A DNA stretch of 64,000 bases from Themeda triandra (lineage: Eukaryota > Streptophyta > Magnoliopsida > Poales > Poaceae): positions 248,001-312,000 of the forward strand of contig JAENPR010000282.1 in NCBI GenBank assembly GCA_018135685.1, written 5' to 3'. The translations under genes were made by a program, and so were the position numbers. Position 1 is the stretch's first letter. Each line of letters begins with the position of its first letter. The notes under the pieces are model-generated. The model did not search any database. It saw nothing but the letters and a program-made list of their open reading frames with translations, and was not told the DNA's origin. Shown in pieces: positions 48,435-60,748 of this stretch.

Positions 48435-49243
48435 GGGGCAGGAAGCAATGTTTGCCCCCTCGGCCAAGCAAACGTAACCACCACGTACACGATTATTTCC
48501 ATTAATATCTCGTATACGTGTTACAACTAGAATCGGCCAGGACTCCACCGAATATATTTCATACGTGAAAGTTCACATCTCTAACACATGAGCCCGCTAC
48601 TCAACCAAGAGTCCATAGTTTATAATCACCGAAAGGTTTGATCCCTCTCTGATGTGTGGGCCAGATGAGGAATTTTAAGCATGTCGTAGATACATCTTGG
48701 CTCTCAATCAAGATATATATTAACCATGATGCAAAAATAAGAGGTTCTAGAACCTTCACCGGGCAGGCCTGCTGTCCACCGGGCCATGGCTATAGTTGTA
48801 CCCAAACTGGACACGCATGTTGCAAGTCTTATGCATACATGCACGTATATATAGTATATATATGGCTTGATCCTTGATCTCCGAAATCTTCCTCTCTCTG
48901 GACACTTCCTTATTAGAAGTCCAGATTTGTTTAGTTTTCCATGCAGCTATCTAGCTGGAAGTGATACTGTGTGCATAAGGATCACAATTTTCCTTGGCAT
49001 AATTATTTTAATAATTATTAATATCCCAGAACCAAGTATAATTCCAGCATCACGTACAACTCTTGTGCTCTCATCAAGAGAGCTTTAATCTTCTAAAAAT
49101 ATTTCAGAGGTGGGGCCCATGTGTCATAGGCTCAACCATGACAAACCTGTGCGCCTATAGATGTGTCAATAATAAACGCCGAATAAATATATTTCTCATA
49201 TTTATCTTGTCACATGATTTTTTTTAATAAAAATCATCATACA

Positions 49244-49461
49244 AATGCCACCCGCCGAAGTCGAGTTTATGCGCGAAGCAGCAGAGATTCGACTCGGGAA
49301 ATATAACTTCGATGCACCTGGCCGCATTGGTCATAGCCTGGCTTTACTTTTGTCTCCGGAGGCTTATGATCCCAGAAGTATCTGGATATCACAACTTTGA
49401 CAAGTATATGTAGAAAATATGGCGAAAAGACATGCCACTTTTCAGTAGTAGCAAGAAGCAT
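49244..49461. other. LARD internal DNA left of the Copia insertion
   Basis: Contains a 51-codon plus-strand frame from 49247 that starts MPPAEVEFMREAAEIRLG, with no known match, and a TGGC...GCCA motif at 49420-49437. It is continuous with 55619 once the Copia element is removed. Confidence 0.5.
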
Positions 49462-49466
49462 GATAT

Positions 49467-50524
49467 TGTTGGAGAATTAGGCAATTTCCAGATTAATTTC
49501 CAGATTAAAATCAGAATATAGATCATGACAAAACAACAAGCTAGATTGAGCATGTATAGATTACTAGCATGGCAGATCAGTATATCACATATACTAGCGG
49601 GACAGATCATGATATCGCATAGCATGAACATGATAACTAGCGTAAATCCAACTCGTACACTAGTTAGATTTATACCCGCCGATTGTAGAAGTACTTGGTG
49701 GTGAAGATGCATACGATGATTGCAACGTGAGCTTGTCGCTGAGCGTCTCCGTAGACGATCTCACAAGCCCGACGACGACGAGACGACGTGCTGCCGACGA
49801 TGATGGCACGAGCTTGTAGAGCTTGTTGCCGAGCGTCTCCCGTAGACGATCCACAAGCCTGACGACGACGAGATGACGTGCTGCCGACGACGATGAGATG
49901 ACGTGCTGCCGACAACGATGAGATGACGTGCTGCCGACGACGATGGCACGAGCTTGTAGCTAGGCGTCTCCCGTAGACGATCCAGCAAGCTTGATGACGA
50001 CGAGACGACGATGGTACGAGCTTGTAGCTAGGCGTCTCCCGTAGACGATCCAAGCAAGCTTGATGACGACGAGACGACGATGATTTTGGAGCGCCGCGCT
50101 AAGAGCGCTTCCCAAAAACCTTATTCGCCTTCTCCCGGTGCAGGATCGCAAAGACGAGGGTTCCGGAGACCTGCTCTCCCAGTCGCCAGTGCACGCTGAC
50201 GATCGGGATGGAGAGACTACGATGGCAACGCAGTAGCGAGAAGAAGAAAACACTATTTTACTACGTTAGGATTTTCTAATTGAAACTCCCAATTGTAGTC
50301 TTTTTTGTTGTTTCTATTCCCACAAGCATCGGTACGTATATATGTGGAGGAAGACCCCCTACATCTACATCAACTAGCAATATGGTACTAATTGATATTG
50401 TACCTCCCACCTTTACTCATGGGCTTAATCATTAAAGCCCATTAGGGAACACATGTATTGGGCCTTTGAGATTTATTAGAATTTCTACATATGGATTTAG
50501 GGAATATCCATATAAATTCTAACA
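49467..50524 (-). repeat. 3' LTR of the Copia element
   Basis: 1058 bases, TGTTGGAG...TCTAACA on the plus strand. Next to it on the internal side (50525-50536) is a polypurine tract, GGTGGGGGAT on the minus strand, as expected beside a 3' LTR. Confidence 0.93.
49790..50090. repeat. Tandem repeats inside the Copia LTR
   Basis: Units containing GCGTCTCCCGTAGACGATCC, then AAGC(C/T)TGA(C/T)GACGACGAG and ATGACGTGCTGCCGAC recur several times at variable length (about 30 to 90 bases). The same array occurs in the other LTR at about 54825-55175. The core CGTCTCCCGTAGACG is nearly self-complementary (CGTCT/AGACG). Confidence 0.85.
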
Positions 50525-50999
50525 ATCCCCCACCAGATCTCAAATTCCCAATATAGACATTTTTCTTCTATCTCACTACCGTTTATATACTAGTATTTCA
50601 GCAGAGACTCGTTAAGTTGAACATCTCGCCTAGAGCTTTAAGTTAGACCAATTCACAACTTGAACAATGGACTACGCCTTGAATTGCAAGTTTTGTGCGA
50701 ATGAGTTTTACTCAAAGTCAAACTAGTACCGGCTGCGCGTAGCCTTCCCCGTGGGTGGAGCATATACGTCATACTCCTTGGTCTCTTCATGAGCTTACTA
50801 GAGACCACCCAAGTCTCATAGACCGCGACGTTTAAGAGTCAAAACTCATATAGGTATGTTCAATCAAGAATGCTCAGAGGACAGCATCTTCGCTTGTTAA
50901 AGCCAATAGAACATATTAAGGCATTAGCCAACCCGCCATACAGTGCCTCATTGCATTGAGAGTATTGCATCTTCACTTAGAGAGGGTTATTATTATACT

Positions 51000-53900
51000 C
51001 TCCTCGGTTTACCAACAAGCTTGTTCTTCCCGGATCCTTAGTCACGGGATCTCCGATCAAAAAGGTTGGGTTACTACCTTGTAAACTCACATGGGTCTCA
51101 TTCCCATCTCCCTTGATGCGATTTCTATCACATTTCGTAATAGCCCTTTTGTAAAGGGATCTCGCTGTGTTTTTGTCTCGTTTGGACATAAGCCACACTA
51201 ATTACTCCGGAGTTTCTCGGCTTCCCCGACGGTTTTCAAACGTCTTTTAACGTGTCTTGTTGACTTCGCATTATCCTTAGCACTATTCACTTTAGTGATC
51301 ACCGTTTGATTATCACAGTTCATAAGGATAGCCGGTATTGGTTTTTCAACCACCGGTAAGTCGACAAGAGCTCACGCAGCCACTCGCCTCTGCAGATGCC
51401 GTATCCAAAGCAGTAAGTTCTCGCTTCCATGGTTGATTTAGTCAATATAGTCTGTTTACAAGACCTCCATGACACCGCACCACCTCCAAGAGTAAATACA
51501 TACCCACTAGTGGCGTAGATTTGATCAATATCGAAATCCAGTTCGCATCACTATATCCCTCTAGCACACTGGGTGCCCGGAGAATAGTGAATCCCAAAAC
51601 TCATTGTACCCTTAAGATAGCGCAAGACCCTTTCAAGTGCATGCCAATGATCATCACCCGGGTTGGACATGTACCTACTCAACTTGCTCACAGCAAAAGA
51701 GATGTCTGGTCTGGTTGCACTAGCTAAATACATGAGTGAACCAATTATCTGAGAGTATCTCAATTGATCTCTAGTAATTCTCTTGTTCTTTCCCAATGTC
51801 ACACTAGGATCATAAGGTGTTGGAGAAGGCTTGCTATCCATAAAGCCAAAACGGCTCAAGAGCTTCTCAACATAGTGAGATTGCAACAGAGTAATCCCAC
51901 TCTCTTCCTTAATCAGCTTGATGTTCAGAATTACATCAGCCTCTCCTAGATCTTTCATGTCAAAACTTTTAGACAAGAAAGTCTTGACTTCATTGATCAC
52001 ATCAATGTTTGTTCCAAAAATCAGAATATCATCAACATATAAGCACAAAATAACAGATTGGCCCCCACCATGTCGATAATACACACACCTATCAGCCTCA
52101 TTAACAGCAAAAGCCCGCACTAGTTAAAGTGGTGTCAAACTTCTCATGCCATTGTTTGGGTGCTTGTTTCAAGCCATACAAAGACTTCAATAATTTACAC
52201 ACCTTTTGCTCTTCACCTTTTACTACGAATCCATCAGGCTGATCCATGTAAATCTCCTCATCCAACTCTCCATTAAGGAAAATTTGTCTTCACATCCATT
52301 TGATGAATGATAAGACCATATGAGGCAGCCAAGGAAAGTAGTACTCGAATAGTGGTCATTCTAGCAACAGGTGAATAAGTATCAAAGAAATCTTCACCTT
52401 CCTTTTGTGTATAACCCTTAGCCACAAGCCGAGCCTTGTACTTATCAATAGTACCATCAGGCCTAAGCTTCTTCTTGAACACCCATTTGCAACCAATAGG
52501 TTTACACCCAAATGGTAAATCAGATAACTCCCATGTTCCATTAGAAAGAATTGAGTCGATCTCACTCCGAACAGCTTCTTTCCAATCATCTCGCATCAGG
52601 AGATGCATATGCCTCTCGTAATAGAGGTGGGAGTATCGTCCACAAGGTACACAATGAAATCATCACCAAAAGATTTTGCAATCCTTCGTCTCTTGTTCCT
52701 CACAGGAACTTCATTGTCATCCTCCTCAAGGACTTCTTCAAGTGGTTGTTCAAATGGCTCAACTGGATGCTCGATAGGTGTAGTAAAATCAGGAGCTAAC
52801 TCAGTAGAAAATTTAGCATTGCTACACATATCTTTCATAGGAAATATATTCTCAAAAAATGTAGCATCACGAGATTCAAAGATTGTATCAATATACATAT
52901 CAGAAACTTCAGATTTTACTACTAAAAATCTATAGGCAATGCTCCGATGAGCATATCCTAGAAAGACACAATCCACAGTCTTTGGTCCAAGCTTACGCTT
53001 CTTAGAAATTGGAACATTGACTTTCGCCAAACATCCCCACGTGCGCAAGTATGAGAGTGATGGTTTCCTTCCAACCCATTGCTCATATGGAGTTGTCTCT
53101 TTATTTATGTTTGGAATTCTATTCAGGACATGACTCGCAGTCAATAAAGCTTCCCCCCACCATGCCTTAGATAAACCAGCAGTGTCTAACATGGCATTCA
53201 CCAAGTCAGTCAATGTGCGATTTTTCCTCTCGGCAACCCCGTTTGATTCGGGCGAATAGGGAGGTGTCCTCTCATGAATAATACCATGTTCCGCACAAAA
53301 ATCATCAAAAGATGTAGGAAAATATTCACCACCACGATCGACCTTAGACGTTTAATTTTTTTCTCTAGTTGATTCTCAACTTCCGCCTTATAGATTTTAA
53401 AGTAGTCAAACGCTTCATCTTTAGTTTTCAACAAGTAAACATAGCAAAATCTAGTTGCATCATCAATCAAAGTCATGAAATATCTCTTTCCACCTTTTGT
53501 CAACACACCATTCATCTCACAAAGATCGAATGTATGAGTTCTAGAGGTGCCAAGTGTCTCTCCTCTCGCGCCTTGTGAGGCTTTCGAGGTTGCTTAGATT
53601 GCACACAACTATGGCACTTAGAACCTTTGACAATAGTGAAATCTGGAATTAAGTTCAAGCTAGACAATCGTGACATCAAACCAAAGTTCACATGACATAA
53701 ACGAGAATGCCAAACACTAGAACTATCATTAATTGTGCCACAAATGTGATTCACTGACTTGTTACAAAAATCTGCTAAAGATAAACGAAACAAACCTCCA
53801 CAATCATAGCCTTTACCAATAAATTGTCCATGCTTAGATATTACAACTTTATTGGATTCTAGTACCACCTTAAACCCATCTCTCAAAAGAAGGGAGGCAC

Positions 53901-54514
53901 TAACAAGGTTCTTGCGAATAGTAGGAACATGCTGCACGTTCTTTAGTTGCACAATTTTTCCTGAAGTAAACTTCAGATCTACCGTGCCAACACCATGAAC
54001 AGAAGCATGTGACCCATTCCCCATCAAAACAGAGGAACCTTGAAGCCCATGATAAGAAGAAAACAAAGATATGTCAGCACACACGTGAATATTAGCACCT
54101 GTATCAACCCACCAACTTGGGGACTGAAACACTGAAAGTACGGTAGGAACATTACCACACTCCTCATCAGTGCCGCTAATAGTCACGAGGTTGACATTCT
54201 TCTTTTTCCCACTGGAAAAGTGACCAAGCTCTCCACAAGTGAAGCAAGGCAACTCTACTTTAGTTTGCTTCTTCTCAAAGGTAGTTACTATCTTGGCATT
54301 GGAAGATTTATTATTCAGGATTGTTCTTCCTCTAAGAACAAGTGTGGTCTTCCTGGAATCTTCTCTGATTTTCTCTAGAGATATTTCCCTCACATGAGCC
54401 AACACTAATCCAGAACACTTTAGCCTTTAGCCAGAGCATGGCCTTAACTCGCCACCTCTTTAAATGTGCACTAGAATACTTTTCTAGTCTCAGCACGTCA
54501 GCGAAAAAAGCCAT
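51000..54514 (-). pseudogene. Copia gag-pol, internally deleted and frameshifted
   Basis: Gag starts at the ATG at 54514 with MAFFADVLRLEKYSSAHLKR. It jumps after about 40 codons to a short zinc-knuckle stretch (CFTCGELGHFSSGK), so most of gag is missing. Protease follows (WWVDTGANIHVC, about 54110), then GAG-pre-integrase (VWHSRLCHVNFGLMSRL), integrase core (FMTLIDDATRFCYVYLL, about 53440; later AWWGEALLTASHVLNR), and RT (WKEAVRSEIDSI to about 52270, then LCLYVDDILIFG at about 52040). The RNase H region (51550-51000) is out of frame with stops. At least five frame changes separate these blocks. Confidence 0.92.
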
Positions 54515-54553
54515 ACTTAAATCAGGAAAAAGCCTAAAATAAGGTTTTTGGAT

Positions 54554-55613
54554 TGTTGGAGAATTAGGCAATTTCCAGATTAATTTCCAGATTAAAATCA
54601 GAATATAGATCATGACAAAACAACAAGCTAGATTGAGCATGTATAGATTACTAGCATGGCAGATCAGTATATCACATATACTAGCAGGACAGATCATGAT
54701 ATCGCATAGCATGAACATGATAACTAGCGTAAATCCAACTCGTACACTAGTTAGATTTATACCGCCGATTGTAGAAGTACTTGGTGGTGAAGATGCATAC
54801 GATGATTGCAACGTGAGCTTGTCGCCGAGCGTCTCCCGTAGACGATCTCACAAGCCTGACGACGACGAGACGACGTGCTGCCGACGATGATGGCACGAGC
54901 TTGTAGAGCTTGTTGCTGAGCGTCTCCCGTAGACGATCCACAAGCCTGACGACGACGAGATGACGTGCTGCCGACGACGATGAGATGACGTGCTGTCGAC
55001 AACGATGAGATGACGTGCTGCCGACGACGATGGCACGAGCTTGTAGCTAGGCGTCTCCCGTAGACGATCCAGCAAGCTTGATGACGACGAGACGACGATG
55101 GTACGAGCTTGTAGCTAGGCGTCTCCCGTAGACGATCCAGCAAGCTTGATGACGACGAGACGACGATGATTTTGGAGCAGTCGCGCTAAGAGCGCTTCCC
55201 AAAAACCTTATTCGCCTTCTCCCGGTGCAGGATCGCAAAGACGAGGGTTCCGGAGACTCGCTCTCCCGATCGCCGCGTGCACGCCGACGATCGGGATGGA
55301 GAGACTACGATGGCAACGCAGTAGCGAGAAGAAGAAAACACTATTTTACTACGTTAGGATTTTCTAATTGAAACTCCCAATTGTAGTCTTTTTTGTTGTT
55401 TCTATTCCCACAAGCATCGGTACGTATATATGTGGAGGAAGACCCCCTACATCTACATCAACTAGCAATATGGTACTAATTGATATTGTACCTCCCACCT
55501 TTACTCATGGGCTTAATCATTAAAGCCCATTAGGGAACACATGTATTGGGCCTTTGAGATTTATTAGAATTTCTACATATGAATTTAGGGGAATATCCAT
55601 ATAAATTCTAACA
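54554..55613 (-). repeat. 5' LTR of the Copia element
   Basis: 1060 bases. It is the upstream LTR in the minus orientation, adjoining the gag start. A few substitutions and short indels distinguish it from the 49467-50524 copy. No classical primer-binding sequence was recognised next to it. Confidence 0.92.
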
Positions 55614-55618
55614 GATAT

Positions 55619-58600
55619 GGCGAAAATCATACCATATTCTTAATAAATCTGGTTCCATTGCAACTTTCCATACCGGTGACAGGCAATGGAATGTTGGATT
55701 CTTGCAGAATTTTATCAAGGTGGATGCGACCTTTAATAAAGGAGTGCTGTCAAGAATAGAGACCTTCAGCTGTGAGTTTCATCTCGAAGACAGCCCAAAA
55801 TCATACAAGGGATACTGCAATCAAAAGATGTCATGACAAAGTAGCGACAACTTGTACCCTTATGGATGAGATTACCAAACATTTTGAAGAACAGATCGCA
55901 TCCCAAGGACTCTGGCTTGAGAAGCACTCATCCCATATTCAGGGATTGAGGTTACAAATTGAAAAGCTCAATAACCAGCATATAATAGCCGAAGAGGCCT
56001 TCAAGAGAGCCGTTTGAAAGAACGCACAGCTCATTGCTTAACTCACCATCAGGAATGACTCAAAGAGACAAGTGTGTCCAATCTCAACTGGAGGTGATGT
56101 CCAGGAAGAACCACGAGCTGCTGCAGCACCTTGAACAAGTGACTGCCTCCTTTACTGGTCAGGACGGCGCGGGACTTACAGAACATGCCCGATATTTATT
56201 GCATTTTCTTCATGTCGTGCTTCCCGGAGAGCCATAGATAGCCCCATGCTTGTTACAGGAAAATGTATGGAATTGCGCCATACAAATCCAGGTCAGCATG
56301 GTCATGAGGACTGCAACAGGGTACAGCGAAAATTCCTGCCATTCCCTTTAAAAAAAAATAGAAATAGACTGAGGTAGGATAAGATCATTATCATACCACG
56401 TCTTGTATTATAGTAAGGCGGGATAGGGCGAAAATCATGCCGCCGCCTGAAAAAAAAAACATATGGCGAAAATCATGCCATATACAAGAAATCCTTGGGT
56501 TCCACTCCGACCAAATATCTTGGTGCCAGCAAACGGAGTGTAGTATCCATGGAGAAATTTATCAAGATTGATGCGACCATATTGCAGCAACGGTGCCAGC
56601 CATCAATCTCAAAGGGTTTCACAGCTACGCAATCGCCACGTTGGTTTGCTTCACTGCTCCCGAATTTATATGCATCCGAAAACTCATAGATGGACAGCAA
56701 CTGTTTTAGGGATAGTAATCAACTGCAAATGTATACATACGTGCAAAGCATGACTCTAGATGACAAGAGCCAGCATGCACGTCACTCAGTATCCAGAAGG
56801 GAACACCTTCAAATATAAGGGATCCTGAAATGTTTTGGATAAAACCCATGCCATTGCCTTATCAACATAGAGACATGGGACTCCATGGCGAAAATCCATG
56901 CCATTGGATTAATGATAGGGGATGCAGTGGAGAAGTACATCTTCATCCCGACAACAAAAAAGTTGGGCGACCATGCCAAAACCGAGCAAGGTTTTCAGCA
57001 TTTTTTTTTTGATGTGATAGACTTGTTGCTACAATAGCCAACACTCTCAACACCTTCAGTTTTGTGAGCAGTTCATTGCCTCACGATCTTTTGAGAGCAT
57101 AGAACTGCCACCAGTTTAGCCAAACTTTGGCAAAAGAACATGCCACCAGAACTCCACAAGATGTTCTTGTAGACTTCAATTTGAAACTTTTTTTTTTGCG
57201 TCATCAAGGCCAGCTTGCTGGATTGAGCAGAATAATATTAGGGAGATCAACTCACAAAATGGAGATGTAGTCATACCCGAGTTCAAGGGTATCAACCAAG
57301 AGATCATCTGTTACAATGATGCCGACCAGTACTCAAAAGGTTCCATGGTTTGCATGTATGCCTTTAATGGTGCATTTTGCTGCTCTAGAACAGCTATATT
57401 GATACCTGTCCGAATCATCGTAGACGTGCCAACGTAATGGCCATGTATCTGAAAAACTATTTGATGAAGGTCTCGCACACCCTTCTTTTGATTGCACGAG
57501 CAGTCGCCGGGAATGCTCAAGCTACTGAATTTTACCAAAGTGCCATCCAATTTTGTAAAAGAGGGATAATTCTTGATTCTTCTCACAGTGTATTTAAGAG
57601 AAGCAACACTGATTTTAAGCAAACTATATGCTGCCAATGGTGAAGCAGCCAGAGGCATGTTACTTATAAGATGATCGTATTCCAACACAACCAACACGTG
57701 TGGTTCAGTTTCCTCGTGGTAACAGTGTAAAAAGGTTAACACTTCGTCAGGACCTCTTGGGGATAGAGGAATTCTCTCCAAACCTCCTTGAGTCATGTGC
57801 TTCACGCCTCCTCCTTTCGTCCAGTAGGGAATGTAGGATACGGCTAGAATTCAGGTTTGGGGGAAAACGGCTAAGGCAATTTTCAGCCATTACTTTTGCC
57901 GAGGTTGATGAATAACTACCCTCCTCCTTCACTTGCTTTACTTGAGAACTTGACTTCATTTGATTTCTGAGAGCTTCTCTTGATGACTTGACTTCATTTG
58001 ATTTTTTGAGAGCTTCGAGACTGTTGACTATGTCTCCATTTGATCTTTGAGAGCTTTGAGACAGTTGACTAGGTCTCCTTTTTATTTCTCTCTTTTTTTC
58101 TTCAGTCCTTTGGAGTTATTTCTTGAAACTTGTCTTCAAAGAATTCGGAGGGTAGCTATCCATCTTTGTGGAACTAATAATCCTCGCAGGCTTATTTTTT
58201 CTTGGGCCCTTGTTATCACCTCTGAGGGTGGCATGCGGCTGCACACTTGACCCGGACTGACGGATCAGGTAGCCCTTTCATGCTCTTCTTCCTATAGTCT
58301 TCCTCGAGGTTTAGCATTCCTTTTAAACTGGACAAAAGGCAGAGGCACGATAAACCCATGACTTCCAGGGTCAGCGCAGATTAAAATTCCACCACCCACT
58401 TTCATCCCTTGTCGGTGTAAACCATGTGCATCGTGTTGAGGTTGCTCTACCACACAAGCGGCCAGTTGGAAAATTTCCATCCTAGAGCAACATGCCTAGT
58501 GACAGCCCACCAAAGGCACAACATACATATCTCATGGAGGATATCAATTAGTTAGGGAAATATTTTCATCGAAATTTGCCACCAATAGCATAGCATGTGA

Positions 58601-60748
58601 TGGACTCCTTGGCGACTTTTAAGTGAATATCTCCTCCATTGGTCAACTGGGGTTAACTAACTCTTGTATATTGCAAATATTACACTGCAACCAGCTAGAT
58701 TTTTTTTTTTGTGAATTAGTAGGCAAACCAGGCTACCAGCAAGTTAGCAAGTATTCTGGTGCACAACCACAACTTTATTCATATATAGAGGGTGTGGTAG
58801 ACCAAAAATAATAGCACCATTGGCATGTGACCATGATCATTTTTCTGGTGAAGAATCTGCCACCTTCGGTAATAGGAGGCATGACCTTCATGAACCTCAT
58901 TTTCACTGAGTATCATTGCGGGCAAATAAGTGAATAAAGTTGCCTGTTAAATATATGGGTAGCATCTCCATGAAGATCAGTAAGGATTCATAGTTTAATG
59001 GGCATGAAAAGGTGCCCATTTATATAAAATAAAGCACAGTGTCAACCCAACTCCTAGGGACACTTGTATATTGTAGATATGGCGTAGTTGATTTCGTCTT
59101 GAATCTTCCAGTCGCCATTCTTGGCATAACCAGTAGTTCCAACGAGCATGCAGGCAGTGGAGCTTCCCAAGTAGCAAAATGTACGTGGCAGGAATCCCAC
59201 CCATAGTGCTAGCGTCCATTAGGGACACTAGTTAGCGGCATAATGCTTGTGACTTGCCACCAGCTTGTTGGGAGGATTCAAGCGCATGTCTATATTGACC
59301 AGGGCCTTGGTAGTTGGACCTGCCACCAGTTCGTATGAAACGGCCTAAACTCTTCAAAGTTATGAACGGGGGCAACATGACTAATATTGCCACCTATACA
59401 TGTGTAAACAGTTGGCCACTGGCGAAACTGATGTTGGAGCTCATTGGCATGTGAAGCATTATTTGCATAGGGCATTTGTACTCCATTTGCTATTGCATCA
59501 GATTTATTCTCCTCCAGACTGGAATCCGCAGTGATGTGGTACGAGGAAACCAGGGTCGGTGAGTGAAGGAAATTATTCTTGGGCGGGTTAGTGTTCCGAT
59601 CCCAGAAAATTTGGCCGGACGTTTTAATGTGCGCGTCCAGAACTCATCCATAATGGCTTGCCTAACAAGCTTCTTCAATTGGTTAGGCTTTTCAGCCTTT
59701 ACCGATAGCACGTATGTCTCCTTTACTATGTTCGGGAACTCAGAGTGCATGAGTTTTGTTTAGGTGTCGTGCTCTTGACAGCACGAGCACCTACTTCAGC
59801 ATGAAGCTTCTTAACATGGCTTCTCTTTCTTCGGTAGTTGTGAAGAGCATTTCAGTTGTTCTTGGAGCACGCATGGCGCAACGACCAGGACAAGGTGTAA
59901 GAGACATTATTAAGCGTCTCGAGCACTTTGGTCTCGGTGGTTTGAGAGTGACGTTCCAAGAGTTTGGGAGCACGTCGGGCTAGCTCAACAGCTCACAGGC
60001 GTTAGAGACAATAGTCTATCTTGCCATCCTGGCTTTGGCAGCTGCATGCTTGCATGCTTTCTTCGATTCTGCAGCTTGAGTTACCGCAAAGTCTTGTGTG
60101 AGATGGTAGTGCAGCTTATCTCCATGGGAGAAGACCGCCGTGGGCTCATGTGTTCCGAAGTGAATCAGGCACGGAGCGGCAGAGAACTCCATCGCCTCCT
60201 CGATGGTGACGGCAGGGAAGAAGGACTCACGGCAAGAGGGAATCCTGAGTACTCCATGTATTTAAACTTGCACGGATGAACTCATAGCTTAAACCTTCAC
60301 GTGTATATAATAAACACGGTTGAGTTCTCCTTTTTGAAGCCCCAGCTACTTTGATTAGTAAGCCATGCTTCTTTTCTTTCTTGCAAACCCGGTGTAAAGA
60401 GTAAACCAGGCCCTTTTGCGGCTTCATAATTTCCAGCTAACGTGGATTACGGCCCGCCCTTCTTCAAAGCGACGCATGACGACGTAGACAGGCACTGATC
60501 AGCCTTCTTATGTATATATACGAGTCTGCAGTGTAATAGGATGCAAGACACATTTTTTTTTTCCTTCAGCCAATCACGTTGGCTGGGCTAACTGCCTTTT
60601 CCTTCGTGCATCAGCCAGGAGGCGTATCCATCTTCAGAGCAAGCATCGTCCAACATATCTCAACATGAGCGAACAAATATTTTTGACGACGACCATTCAA
60701 GCGCAGCGAAGATGGGAGGAGAATCGTGTCCCACTGGGCGTGCCATTT
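55619..60748. other. LARD internal region without recognised gag-pol
   Basis: About 5.1 kb with short open frames on both strands. Two look protein-like but match nothing I know: plus strand 55830-56017 (helical, rich in Glu, Lys and Gln) and minus strand 59550-59750 (VKAEKPNQLKKLVRQAIMDE). A motif TGGCGAAAATCATGCCA and variants recur, at about 55618, 56425, 56464, 56886 and 57130. The segments around 55650-55735 and 56490-56580 are diverged copies of each other (both contain TTTATCAAG(G/A)TKGATGCGACC). Confidence 0.5.

Larger units (their letters stand above)
46938..49243 (-). repeat. 3' LTR of the LARD-like element
   Basis: 2306 bases, TGTTTGG...CATACA on the plus strand. It is the downstream LTR in the element's minus orientation. 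It differs from the other LTR by a few substitutions and small indels, for example the stretch CATTAACACGG near 47402, which is missing in the other copy. It includes a 42-bp minisatellite, two hairpins and a TATA box. Confidence 0.93.
49467..55613 (-). mobile_element. Copia LTR retrotransposon nested in the LARD
   Basis: LTRs at 49467-50524 and 54554-55613 are almost identical, with TSD GATAT at 49462-49466 and 55614-55618. Coding order on the minus strand is gag, protease, integrase, RT, RNase H, which is the Copia order. Gag is internally deleted and pol carries many frameshifts, so it is non-autonomous. It is the youngest layer of the nest. Confidence 0.95.

Noticed and set aside
48098..48548. 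Pair of 135-147 codon frames in both LARD LTRs
   Set aside because: Conserved only because the LTRs are near-identical copies; they overlap the hairpins on both strands and match nothing.
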